Shown: piece after piece, positions 26,201-32,977 of the stretch | Layout of the letters: every line of letters begins with the position of its first letter | How positions within the stretch are numbered: the stretch's first letter is position 1 | NCBI GenBank assembly: GCA_030445695.1 | Contig: JASUTF010000007.1 | Coordinates: 1-32,977, forward strand | Length of the DNA stretch: 32,977 bases | Reading direction: 5' to 3' | Source of the DNA: Candidatus Iainarchaeum sp. | GTDB lineage: Archaea; Iainarchaeota; Iainarchaeia; JAADDC01 | Position numbers and translations under genes: made by a program | Notes under the pieces: generated by a model | Told to the model about the DNA's origin: nothing | The model's input: the letters and a program-made list of their open reading frames with translations, nothing else | Database searches by the model: none

Positions 26201-27303
26201 TATCCCACCTTCTTCAGTGCCTCCTGTAATGCCCCAAAGGACTCCTTCAGCTTCTTGGTATCTATTTTTGAACAGTATTCACTCTTCTGGGCGCAGAGCA
26301 TAAGCGTGTCAATGTTCTTAACTACAGAGTCGCCCGTCTCGTCCAGATACGCTGCCCACATGGCTATCTTCTGCTTGTCAGACACGGGAAGGTCGTCAAC
26401 ACGGGACGGGCTGAAGTTGGGATCCAGAATCCCGCCGATGCCCATCTCCGGGCCGCCCTTCAACGCCACCTTTGCCCCGTCCGTGGTCTTGGCTATGTCG
26501 TCCAGTATGGAGTCCTTCACCTTGGAGACGGGGCCAGTTACCTTGCGCTTCAGAACCGTGGCCTTCTGGTATATCTTCCTCTTTGCGGAAGACGGCACGA
26601 AATTCCTCCAGACGTAGCCCCCACCCATCTCGACGATCATCTGGGCAGACGCCCCGACGTTGATATACTTGGTGAACAGGGAATACATCTCCTGGTCGCA
26701 GCCGTTGGAAGCACAGGTGGCCGTAACGCTGAAGTCCCGCGTGAGCACGACGTTCTTTATCCTCGGTCCCCCGGTGGCGTTCATACTGGCGAGCCGAACA
26801 AGGGCTTCCAGCTCCGTTTTTGCCGTGTTTAGAACTGCCTCCAATGCCTCCCGCGAAGTCCCGTACTCCATCCGGCCTTCAAAACGCTGCTGTAGTCCCT
26901 TATCATTCCCGTAGCCGATTTCCGAGTCCTTTGATATACGGAGAGTGTCGTCCAGAACGCTTACGAAGAAAACAGGGCCGATTATCGTTGTCCCCTCAGG
27001 GAAGAAATCCCCCTTGCGGAGATCCATGGCCCTGCTACCGTTGAAGTCCACGGGGTAATACGTGCCAGAGGCCTCGTCGATGACAGCCGTGCTTCCCCTG
27101 TTTATGGGAGAAACAGGTGGTCTCTCCGCAGGTCCGAAGCTATCGAGGGTTAGCACGCCGTTCTGCGAGTAGACCGCCTGAAGGAATCGCAGGTAATCCT
27201 TCGGACTGACCTGCTCGACGGAACACGTCTGTGCGTGGACCGCCGGGATCAGTAGAAGAGCTGCAAGTACCGCTCCAAGGACCAAGGGAACACGGCCACC
27301 CAT
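23212..27303 (-). CDS. Giant exported, C-terminally anchored protein (1363 aa) of unknown function
   Basis: Signal peptide MGGRVPLVLGAVLAALLLIPAVHA; C-terminal LMEPGETVLLIMMLAAVFSIIR. Confidence 0.75.
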   Translation of the reverse strand: MGGRVPLVLGAVLAALLLIPAVHAQTCSVEQVSPKDYLRFLQAVYSQNGVLTLDSFGPAERPPVSPINRGSTAVIDEASGTYYPVDFNGSRAMDLRKGDFFPEGTTIIGPVFFVSVLDDTLRISKDSEIGYGNDKGLQQRFEGRMEYGTSREALEAVLNTAKTELEALVRLASMNATGGPRIKNVVLTRDFSVTATCASNGCDQEMYSLFTKYINVGASAQMIVEMGGGYVWRNFVPSSAKRKIYQKATVLKRKVTGPVSKVKDSILDDIAKTTDGAKVALKGGPEMGIGGILDPNFSPSRVDDLPVSDKQKIAMWAAYLDETGDSVVKNIDTLMLCAQKSEYCSKIDTKKLKESFGALQEALKKVGYTDADLVVRVPSEKGYKTVPLSTFLDTISKATPDQLHGLLGYYDLDDLATKLKYAKENAHRLTGHLADQVPVVTTISSKINEVVAENVKGGWTTAAAEYTVTPLAFYIVKRLAMAPHENPFVATGAYHVPFFSGLLGEGLPLPESWRITLVYPPEEGGYRDSFVDVLINNGSDPGDAFKSLISLSGGALIHKAISEMLGREIPTGGIILTEEHTKKYEMGPAIFSAGFSTQDCPACVLTFGDGRMTLHGPESTPFLGSVVEDANALSEGATAILFGHHTNFRMGDGTEIDIPEAEREGKSCYDTCPLVSNEFARKIFGDNPASAVFILSYLQSMSAVAGAPGVVVSGAATMLLMKDCGECVDTKGGYYLHIRVPPQEDSQQIFELTANDALTSILDTASSVLGGVSEELAAEINAFKQRALAESIRNSGAYVQFHADGVPHAEFFPAKLIELWTKPREIVQNAVSSDGSISGESSDGRKALFDKVNGSVTIDGTTVIANPDLVRLSYVDNRVPGIVVPAWVIVSAFTENPAFVATPDGYVVKDSSFLQCFASKIPGGEPTTEFFRSIMGDIIVINTDRGTVDFGDRVVAATQDWSAYVSRAEVGSDYNVTVTASTFEINAEGNTLNVDLDSSEKDIGRLQSIIFENGAIYYSDGKLLVHIRRLVHFPGNYVKSISMGPNDEKNGINVTFTPTANAPDDVREQIDRLNRLIKEMGGINSILSEDAAIALFRDENGVLWLRIFDRNAMASLTVEQAYEILRSVLEGDGKYDTFEVLDGSLRVYRDGGSVILSYVDRTTGQRRELMVQSYSEDVNGYLLRTEEGEHVVSVSEQDGIIVALLDGVVYGPVVVPGAVEQERVLDMYQDPNTGALVVKTDKGTHTIQVKVDQNGLPQLLVDGLLKGIVQAMQGPRGFVTYDPDTGEWSFVAGLLTPIAEAFKNGIRISLDASGNAVATPAPWSFRPNPYLSSRSQGLSLPLMEPGETVLLIMMLAAVFSIIR

Positions 27304-27728
27304 ACCAGCATCACCACGAGGAATGTGAAGACGGCGAGATATATCCTGGCAAAAACGGATTTGAAAGGAACGCGGTGGTAGACAAAGAACGCAGCCGAGT
27401 AGAACAGGAGAAGGTAGGGTGCAAGAACCGCCGTTGAAACAACGGAAAGGGACACCGCATCACCCAAGGGGACGGAGGGGCACTCCACCTCCCAGTTAGG
27501 AACGTCCGGAAGCGAGGGGCAGCTGTACCCCGACAAAAAGTATGCGAAGTGGGCGAGAAGGATGAAAATGATAAGATAGACGGCTCCCGCAACGAACTGC
27601 CAGAGAAGACGCTCCGGTTTTGGCAGTATCAGAAGGAGAAGATATACAATCACCGACAGAAAGAGTGCAGAGACCGCACTCCCAAAAACAGCGCGGAGAA
27701 GGAAAAAGATCAAGCCAGAAACGCCCAT
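27249..27728 (-). CDS. Polytopic membrane protein
   Basis: MGVSGLIFFLLRAVFGSAVSALFLSVIVYLLLLIL... several TM segments; start trimmed to ATG 27728 because of TTTTTATA box ~25 nt upstream. Confidence 0.65.
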   Translation of the reverse strand: MGVSGLIFFLLRAVFGSAVSALFLSVIVYLLLLILPKPERLLWQFVAGAVYLIIFILLAHFAYFLSGYSCPSLPDVPNWEVECPSVPLGDAVSLSVVSTAVLAPYLLLFYSAAFFVYHRVPFKSVFARIYLAVFTFLVVMLVWVAVFPWSLERYLQLFY

Positions 27729-27759
27729 CAGTATTAAATACAGCCCATGTATAAAAAGA
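27729..27759. promoter_or_regulatory. Interlocked divergent promoters
   Basis: TTAAATA (27734-27740) ~25 nt before the + ATG 27760; TTTTTATA on minus (27757-27750) ~25 nt before the - ATG 27728. Confidence 0.5.
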
Positions 27760-29328
27760 ATGATGGGGATCGATGCGGTTACCAGAGCAGTGGACGCGCA
27801 TATCAGGGTGGCGTCGGAATACCTCCACATCAACATAGATCCGGTCGTAGGGCGTGTTGGCCTCTCGTTCATCATTGTCCTCCTCCTCGGCCACAAGCTC
27901 ATCGAAATTCTGTTCAGGAAGGGTTGCGGGCCGGCCGAGGAGAAACTTTCAGAGGGTGCAAAGAGCGGCATATACGGGCTCTTTTTCTTTTCGGCTCTGG
28001 TGATCGTTCCCCTCTTCACGTACTTGGACGTGCTCCTGGGGGCGTTCGCAGCGGTCGTTCTTCTTCTCGCACTTCCTTTCTACTATGGACGGAGCATAAG
28101 AAAGCGTTTGGAGAGGGGCAAGGAGACGAAAGAGAAGGACAATGCTAAGATCACGCACCCCGCCATGGAGGCCCCAGCACCACCGAGGAAACACGAGAAA
28201 GAAGAACCCAGAGAGAGCATCGGGGGAAAGGTCACGGGAACATTCGCGTCAATCGCAAAGGTGTTCTCAAGGGGTGAGAAGGTAGAGGAAAAGAAGGAAG
28301 CAGAGAAGAAGGTAGAAAAGCAAGTAAGGAGGGAAAAACCAGAGAATCACATAAAGAAGGAGGAGGAAGAACCGCCAAAAGAGCCCGTGAAGGCAGAAAA
28401 GCCGGAGAAAAAGGAGGAGAAGGGAGCAAAGGGAAGTCCCCTGTCCGCACTTGTTTCAATATTCGGCAAGAAGAAGGAGACGCAGAGACGAGTCGAGAGG
28501 AAGACAGAGCCGGTAAGAGTAAAGGTCGAGGAGGTAACACCAGAGGCAGTCGTGACAGTTAAAGAAGAGAAAATTCGTGAGAAGAGAAGCGTGATTCCGA
28601 GAAGAACAGCAAGCATAAAGGAGATAAAGGCGAAAAACGTTCCAAAACCCGTCAAGGAGGAGGAACTCCCTGAAAAAAAGGTGGAAGAAGAGGTAGAGCC
28701 GATCCCGGAACCGCAGGAGAAACAGGAGGAAGAGGTGCCCGAAGAGGTTGCACTGTTCAGGAAGGTAGTCGACGAATTGGAGAAAAAGTACGTGCTCGGG
28801 ATTGAAGAACAGCCCAAGAAAGAAGAGGAAAAGAGGCCCGTCGAAACAAAGAAGGAAGAGGAACTCAAATACAACAAGACGGTCTACGAGCGCATACGCG
28901 AGGAGTTAAAGAAGCTCTTATTCGAGCGGGAGAGGGCGAAACTCGAAAGGGTGACGTGGCGCGAAGTGCGAGAGCTCCGTGCAAGGGCAGAGGAGGAAGC
29001 AAACAAGTACTCTGGAGCAATAGCGGAGGAGGCCGCGAAGCTTGGAGATCGCCCGAGCAAGAGGGATGTTGAAAACGCGGCAAGGCGGATATTAGGTCTG
29101 CCAGAGAAAGAGGAGAAGCAGAGGAGACCCCACAGAAGGGAGAAGGTCGCAGAGGAGAAGGAGAAAAAGGAGACCGTGGAGCAGGAAGCACCGATCACGG
29201 AAGGGGAGGAAGACCTGACGGCACTGCTCGGGGAGGAAGGAGGGGAAGAGGAAGACCTCGCGTCGCTCCTAGGAGGAGAGGAAGAAGGGGAAGAGGAAGA
29301 AGACCTCACGAAGCTGCTGGGGGAGTAG
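27760..29328 (+). CDS. N-terminal membrane-anchored, Lys/Glu-rich cytoplasmic protein with DLxxLLG repeats
   Basis: Three hydrophobic segments then ~400 aa KE-rich; C-terminus EEDLTALLGEEGGEEEDLASLLGGEEEGEEEEDLTKLLGE. Confidence 0.75.
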   Translation: MMGIDAVTRAVDAHIRVASEYLHINIDPVVGRVGLSFIIVLLLGHKLIEILFRKGCGPAEEKLSEGAKSGIYGLFFFSALVIVPLFTYLDVLLGAFAAVVLLLALPFYYGRSIRKRLERGKETKEKDNAKITHPAMEAPAPPRKHEKEEPRESIGGKVTGTFASIAKVFSRGEKVEEKKEAEKKVEKQVRREKPENHIKKEEEEPPKEPVKAEKPEKKEEKGAKGSPLSALVSIFGKKKETQRRVERKTEPVRVKVEEVTPEAVVTVKEEKIREKRSVIPRRTASIKEIKAKNVPKPVKEEELPEKKVEEEVEPIPEPQEKQEEEVPEEVALFRKVVDELEKKYVLGIEEQPKKEEEKRPVETKKEEELKYNKTVYERIREELKKLLFERERAKLERVTWREVRELRARAEEEANKYSGAIAEEAAKLGDRPSKRDVENAARRILGLPEKEEKQRRPHRREKVAEEKEKKETVEQEAPITEGEEDLTALLGEEGGEEEDLASLLGGEEEGEEEEDLTKLLGE

Positions 29329-29329
29329 A

Positions 29330-29944
29330 TTAACATGGGGATGTAATGGAAGAACCAGCGGGCCAGATTACCATGTGCATTCTGCCAATCACGTAGACGT
29401 CCGATCCCCCGCTCTGAAGCTTAAACCTCAGGGGAACGGAGTAGGAATACACAGGAACCCTGCCGGCAAAACCGGAGAGCCAGCCCCTGAAATCCCCCAT
29501 CGTCTTCTTACAGTGATTCTCAACGGGTCTAAATCCGCTGGAAGGGTCGTGATACCAGGAGAAGATGTACGCTTCCGCACTGTCCCCCGTCCCCAACGTT
29601 ATAACGAGGGCGTAGTCGTATGCGGTGCTCAGGGGCTTCATGGCGTTCCCAAGGACCTTTGCTATCGCATCCTGGGTTGTGGTGTCGTCCAGCTCGCCGT
29701 AATACGCCCTCTCCTTCAGAAAGGCCAACAGGTAGTCGGGCGCGCAGGAGGGATCTTTCTGAATGGTGGCGGTGGATATTACCCTGACCGCCTGCCTCGC
29801 GTAATAGTCAAGGAGGAGCTCGTTGGCCCGTTTGTTTAGGTTAGAACCGTAGTTCGCCGCCGAGTAGAAGAGGATGGCAGAGGCGACTCCCGCGATCAGG
29901 AGGAGGAACACCACGTCCGTGAAGGTCGCTACCCCTTTGGCCAT
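29330..29944 (-). CDS. Pilin-like/minor pilin protein
   Basis: MAKGVATFTDVVFLLLIAGVASAILFYSAANYGSNL N-terminal pilin-like segment. Confidence 0.6.
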   Translation of the reverse strand: MAKGVATFTDVVFLLLIAGVASAILFYSAANYGSNLNKRANELLLDYYARQAVRVISTATIQKDPSCAPDYLLAFLKERAYYGELDDTTTQDAIAKVLGNAMKPLSTAYDYALVITLGTGDSAEAYIFSWYHDPSSGFRPVENHCKKTMGDFRGWLSGFAGRVPVYSYSVPLRFKLQSGGSDVYVIGRMHMVIWPAGSSITSPC

Positions 29945-30414
29945 ACTGCCACCACCAGGAACTTCACGTCGTTATGGATAACGTCGCCACTGTTCTGATA
30001 CGTGACGGGGAAGAATCGGATGAGAACGTCCTCCCCACGCACAGGCGGACGGGCGCCGGGGGAGACGCACGTCTTTTCCGCATTGGATGGGGCGGAGAGA
30101 GCAGAGATGCTCGACGCAAAAGAAGCAAGAGATGCATCGAGATCTGCCGGATCCACAAGATACACGTAGAAATAAACGGATGTTTCCTTCTGCTGCACCG
30201 TCCCGCAGCTCGTGTCCCAGCTGCTGTCCGTGAGAACGCCCCACTGCGCAAAGGCATCGGCCACGCGGATGAGCGCGAGGGTGAGGTCCACTTCCGTGTT
30301 CGTTCTGTTGACGGTGGATGTGGCCCAAGAAAGTGCCACGAAGAATAGGATCAGGGCTAACGCTATGGGAACCACCATGGGGACGTCCTCCAGCACGCCC
30401 TGGCCGCGCCTCAA
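29929..30414 (-). CDS. Pilin-like protein with class III-type signal peptide
   Basis: MRRGQGVLEDVPMVVPIALALILFFVALSW. Confidence 0.65.
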   Translation of the reverse strand: MRRGQGVLEDVPMVVPIALALILFFVALSWATSTVNRTNTEVDLTLALIRVADAFAQWGVLTDSSWDTSCGTVQQKETSVYFYVYLVDPADLDASLASFASSISALSAPSNAEKTCVSPGARPPVRGEDVLIRFFPVTYQNSGDVIHNDVKFLVVAVWPKG

Positions 30415-30947
30415 CAGAGATCACCCGTGGAACAGGAACAGCCCGTAGGGTCCTCGGATGCACAGATCGTCAACTTCATATTACCCGTCGAAAGATCAAG
30501 TGTTCGTTTAAGTATAAAATACTGCTCCTTCGTGACCGCCGAAGTGGCAAAAACGTCACCAGCGTTACCGCAGACGTGGAGTTCCACCTTCGAATCATCG
30601 CCTAAAGCAACAACTTCTGCTGACAGCGGTTTCTTCCGGACGTGATCCATTACGAGAATACCAAGATAGCAGGTAGAGCCCTTCTTGAACGCGATGATGT
30701 TCAGATCGTAAGGAATCTCCGTCTGGCCCGCACGGAGGAATGGGGGGAGTGGATACGCCCGGACCTCGGAGGTGCTCCTGACCGTGGTAACGATACGGGT
30801 CACGTCACCGGCAAGCTGTGATGAAAAGGTCTTCGCCGCCTGCTGGGCGAAGTATGAATCGAGGGAGTGCTGTATGAGTGTAAAGGCAGCTACGAGGAGA
30901 AGTAGGAAGATCAGGAGCACCATCTTGGAGAGGATGTAATCAAGCAC
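30411..30947 (-). CDS. Membrane-anchored minor pilin-like protein
   Basis: N-terminal MLDYILSKMVLLIFLLLLVAAFTLIQ then Cys-containing exodomain; 4-nt overlap with downstream gene. Confidence 0.6.
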   Translation of the reverse strand: MLDYILSKMVLLIFLLLLVAAFTLIQHSLDSYFAQQAAKTFSSQLAGDVTRIVTTVRSTSEVRAYPLPPFLRAGQTEIPYDLNIIAFKKGSTCYLGILVMDHVRKKPLSAEVVALGDDSKVELHVCGNAGDVFATSAVTKEQYFILKRTLDLSTGNMKLTICASEDPTGCSCSTGDLC

Positions 30948-30956
30948 GTTCCCACC

Positions 30957-31508
30957 TCACGACCTCTTCACGCAGAGGGCTATGCCGTTGGACGTCCTGA
31001 ACACGAAAACGGGGAGCACCGTCCCTCCCTCCACCTCGGCAACCATGTTCACAGTGTCCGTGATGAACGGATCATAGCCCGGGGGGCAGTCACTGTGGCC
31101 GCTCTGGAGAAGGAAATACATGTACGGAGACATGCCGCGAAGGCAGACCCTGTCGGCACGGAGTGGTTCTCCCCTGACGTCGTATATCCGGTGCTGGATC
31201 CCGTAACACGTATCGGAGACCTCTCCACAAACCCGGGTGCAGTCGCCCCCTGACAGCTGCACGAACTGATACTCATGCTTCCCCGAGTTCCCGCAGTGTA
31301 TAACAAGTCGGGCAGAGGACGTGGTGGGCGGCTCGGACATACCAACGCGAACTATTGCTGCCGCAAGGTCCTCCGTGCTCTGCGTCCACCTCTTGGCACA
31401 GTTCTCGGAGCCAACCATTTTAAGGACATAGAAGGCAATGGATACAACCATAACCATGGTGAAAACGGACACCAGCAGCTGAAACGGTGCCTCCACACCC
31501 CTCCTCAC
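30957..31508 (-). CDS. Pilin-like protein
   Basis: GTG start at 31508: MRRGVEAPFQLLVSVFTMVMVVSIAFYVLKMVG; ORF track start (31619) overruns an upstream small ORF. Confidence 0.6.
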   Translation of the reverse strand: MRRGVEAPFQLLVSVFTMVMVVSIAFYVLKMVGSENCAKRWTQSTEDLAAAIVRVGMSEPPTTSSARLVIHCGNSGKHEYQFVQLSGGDCTRVCGEVSDTCYGIQHRIYDVRGEPLRADRVCLRGMSPYMYFLLQSGHSDCPPGYDPFITDTVNMVAEVEGGTVLPVFVFRTSNGIALCVKRS

Positions 31509-31642
31509 GGCCCACCACCGGAAACGTATGAAGCGCCCTTGGAGAACATGGGCTTGATAACGCCGAACATCAGGATAGCGGCGATAATCGCAAGCACAAG
31601 CAGGTATATGGTGTTCCACTCACCGGCTCCACGGTCGTCCAT
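31505..31642 (-). CDS. 45-aa single-TM pilin-like protein not listed in ORF track
   Basis: MDDRGAGEWNTIYLLVLAIIAAILMFGVIKPMFSKGASYVSGGGP*; GTGA overlap with next gene; TTTTATTT box ~26 nt upstream. Confidence 0.6.
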   Translation of the reverse strand: MDDRGAGEWNTIYLLVLAIIAAILMFGVIKPMFSKGASYVSGGGP

Positions 31643-31679
31643 GTGAAGAAAAAGGGTTGGGGAAATAAAACGTTAACTG

Positions 31680-32144
31680 TCAGGTCGTGGGCGGTGTGAC
31701 CGTCACGGCGCAGGCAAAATCGTTCCCACCGCACACACCATCATCACAGTAAACGTAGATCCTTGCCTTCCTGCGCTTGCTGCCCCCCGTGTACTGGATC
31801 GTCTTGTTATTGGAGTCACACTTAAAGTCGGAACCGCAAAGGCTGTTGTTTATGCCTGCAGCCCTTATTTCAGTCACCACGCAGACCATACTTTCACTGT
31901 AGCCCAGCTCGTTCTCCACGATGTTCCCGACGTTCACTATGGTGTCACGCTCGAACTCCACCTCAACGCCGCTGCCACCGCCGGACTGGATGTACTCTTC
32001 AAGCAAGGACTTCACCGCCTTTGAGGGCTGTGTTCCAGGGGGACGCACAAGGTTAAGCACGTTGAAGAGCACCATGAGGATTACCATGGCTACCACTGCG
32101 GCTATGAGTAGACGGAAAACCTCGAATGCCTGTCCCTTACGCAT
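31680..32144 (-). CDS. Pilin-like protein with class III-type signal peptide
   Basis: MRKGQAFEVFRLLIAAVVAMVILMVLFNVLNLV; SD-like GGTGA upstream; TATA box TTTATATA at 32174-32181. Confidence 0.65.
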   Translation of the reverse strand: MRKGQAFEVFRLLIAAVVAMVILMVLFNVLNLVRPPGTQPSKAVKSLLEEYIQSGGGSGVEVEFERDTIVNVGNIVENELGYSESMVCVVTEIRAAGINNSLCGSDFKCDSNNKTIQYTGGSKRRKARIYVYCDDGVCGGNDFACAVTVTPPTT

Positions 32145-32189
32145 GGGGATCACCGTAGTAAAATGGCTCCGAGTATATAAACGCTACCC

Positions 32190-32606
32190 TTAGCAGCCGC
32201 CGCAGGGGTTCATGCAGGATGCACTATTTATGCAGAGCTTCGCAGCGTTGCCACACCTACAGGCGGATACGGTGGCCTTCACTGCTTTCTCGGCCCTCGC
32301 AATGCCGTTTTCCACGATAACACCGCGGCCCGCACATATCGTAACACTGGAGACACCCATTTGGTTTTTGACAAAGGATGGGGAAATCATTGTCCCGGGG
32401 CAGAGAATCACCTCCCCCCTCGTCTGGATGCAGCCGACGTCGAGCTTTGCAGCGTCGTGGAGGAGATCCACGATCTGGTCCCAGGACGTCTTGCAACCGC
32501 CGGCAACCACCGTATTATAGACAGAGTATATGGCAACGAGAAAGGCCACGGCGAAAGCCGTCCAGACGAGGTAGTTCATAACCGTGTACTCCTGCCCCCG
32601 CATCAC
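32190..32606 (-). CDS. Pilin-like protein with Cys-rich C-terminus
   Basis: MMRGQEYTVMNYLVWTAFAVAFLVAIYSVYN; C-terminal CRCGNAAKLCINSASCMNPCGGC. Confidence 0.6.
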   Translation of the reverse strand: MMRGQEYTVMNYLVWTAFAVAFLVAIYSVYNTVVAGGCKTSWDQIVDLLHDAAKLDVGCIQTRGEVILCPGTMISPSFVKNQMGVSSVTICAGRGVIVENGIARAEKAVKATVSACRCGNAAKLCINSASCMNPCGGC

Positions 32607-32977
32607 ATCATCCCCTTAACCAGCGAGAGTGACAGGTAGGTGGATAACGTGAAGAGGATCGCGGACACCACAAGGGCATAGGCAAGCTTCCTGTACATTC
32701 GGATCTTGTTGGGGCCGTCGTGCATGTAGGAAGCGAACCATACAAGGAGAGCGGTGATCTCTAGGGTATAAACGGCCACAGATATCATGAACAGCCAGTC
32801 GGGTATGGGCGGTCCCTTCACCTGCGAAAGGGCTCCCGCAGTGGTTTCAAAAAATGCCGCGGCACCTCCGACGTCAGAAAGGTACTCCACGTCCTCCGCA
32901 AGGCCAGAAGCACCGAACTGTGCCACTGAATTCACTATGACCTTCTCAAGGGCGACGGTGATGCCAAGAACGACGGG
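32603..32977 (-). CDS. C-terminal part of a polytopic membrane protein, possibly GspF/TadC-like (truncated at window edge)
   Basis: Frame stays open to the window end (PVVLGITVALEKVIVNSVAQF...); C-terminal TM segments; 4-nt overlap with next pilin-like gene. Confidence 0.5.
   Translation of the reverse strand, partial: PVVLGITVALEKVIVNSVAQFGASGLAEDVEYLSDVGGAAAFFETTAGALSQVKGPPIPDWLFMISVAVYTLEITALLVWFASYMHDGPNKIRMYRKLAYALVVSAILFTLSTYLSLSLVKGMM

Noticed and set aside
27729-28019. N-terminal extension of the minus-strand polytopic membrane protein (ORF track start 28019)
   Set aside because: The extension is antisense to the KE-rich protein's TM region and promoter geometry favours ATG at 27728.
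28130-29190. KE-rich region as a low-quality or misassembled repeat
   Set aside because: Frame is open over 522 codons with a clear N-terminal TM region and defined C-terminal motif; nucleotide sequence is not tandemly repetitive.
1-32977. CRISPR array, transposase, toxin-antitoxin or restriction-modification system
   Set aside because: No regularly spaced repeats, transposase/integrase motifs, or defence-type genes recognised in any frame.

Overview
Archaeal chromosomal window: two tRNAs, TATA-type promoters, many leaderless-looking starts, and tightly overlapping operons. The phylum is not resolved from sequence alone. Left part: tRNA-Ala(GGC), a radical SAM protein resembling tetraether lipid synthase, an MBL-fold hydrolase, ThpR, YjbQ, tRNA-Ser(GGA), a hairpin-rich intergenic region ending in a copy of the tRNA-Ser 3' end, and two translationally coupled surface proteins. 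Centre: an Fe-S/metal cofactor island with an XRE-type regulator carrying a C-terminal Cys cluster, SufS, a TusA-like protein, NifX-like protein, a CDF transporter with a NifX-like tail, two MinD-ferredoxin ATPases and a sufCBD operon. A near-identical palindrome (TTAACA-N1-2-TGTTAA) precedes three of these transcription units. Right part: a secretion/pilus region with a secretion ATPase fused to an N-terminal polyferredoxin domain, two GspF/TadC-like membrane proteins, PAC2 and DUF473-like proteins, a 1363-aa exported protein, a membrane-anchored Lys/Glu-rich protein with C-terminal DLxxLLG repeats, and an operon of at least six small pilin-like proteins, including a 45-aa ORF missing from the ORF track. 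The strongest candidates for something undescribed are (i) the putative Fe-S regulon palindromes with their Cys-containing regulator, (ii) the ferredoxin-fused pilus/secretion ATPase system with its divergent minor pilin operon, and (iii) the tRNA-Ser-derived structured region at 5700-5820. All names come from reading motifs by eye; no database search was run.
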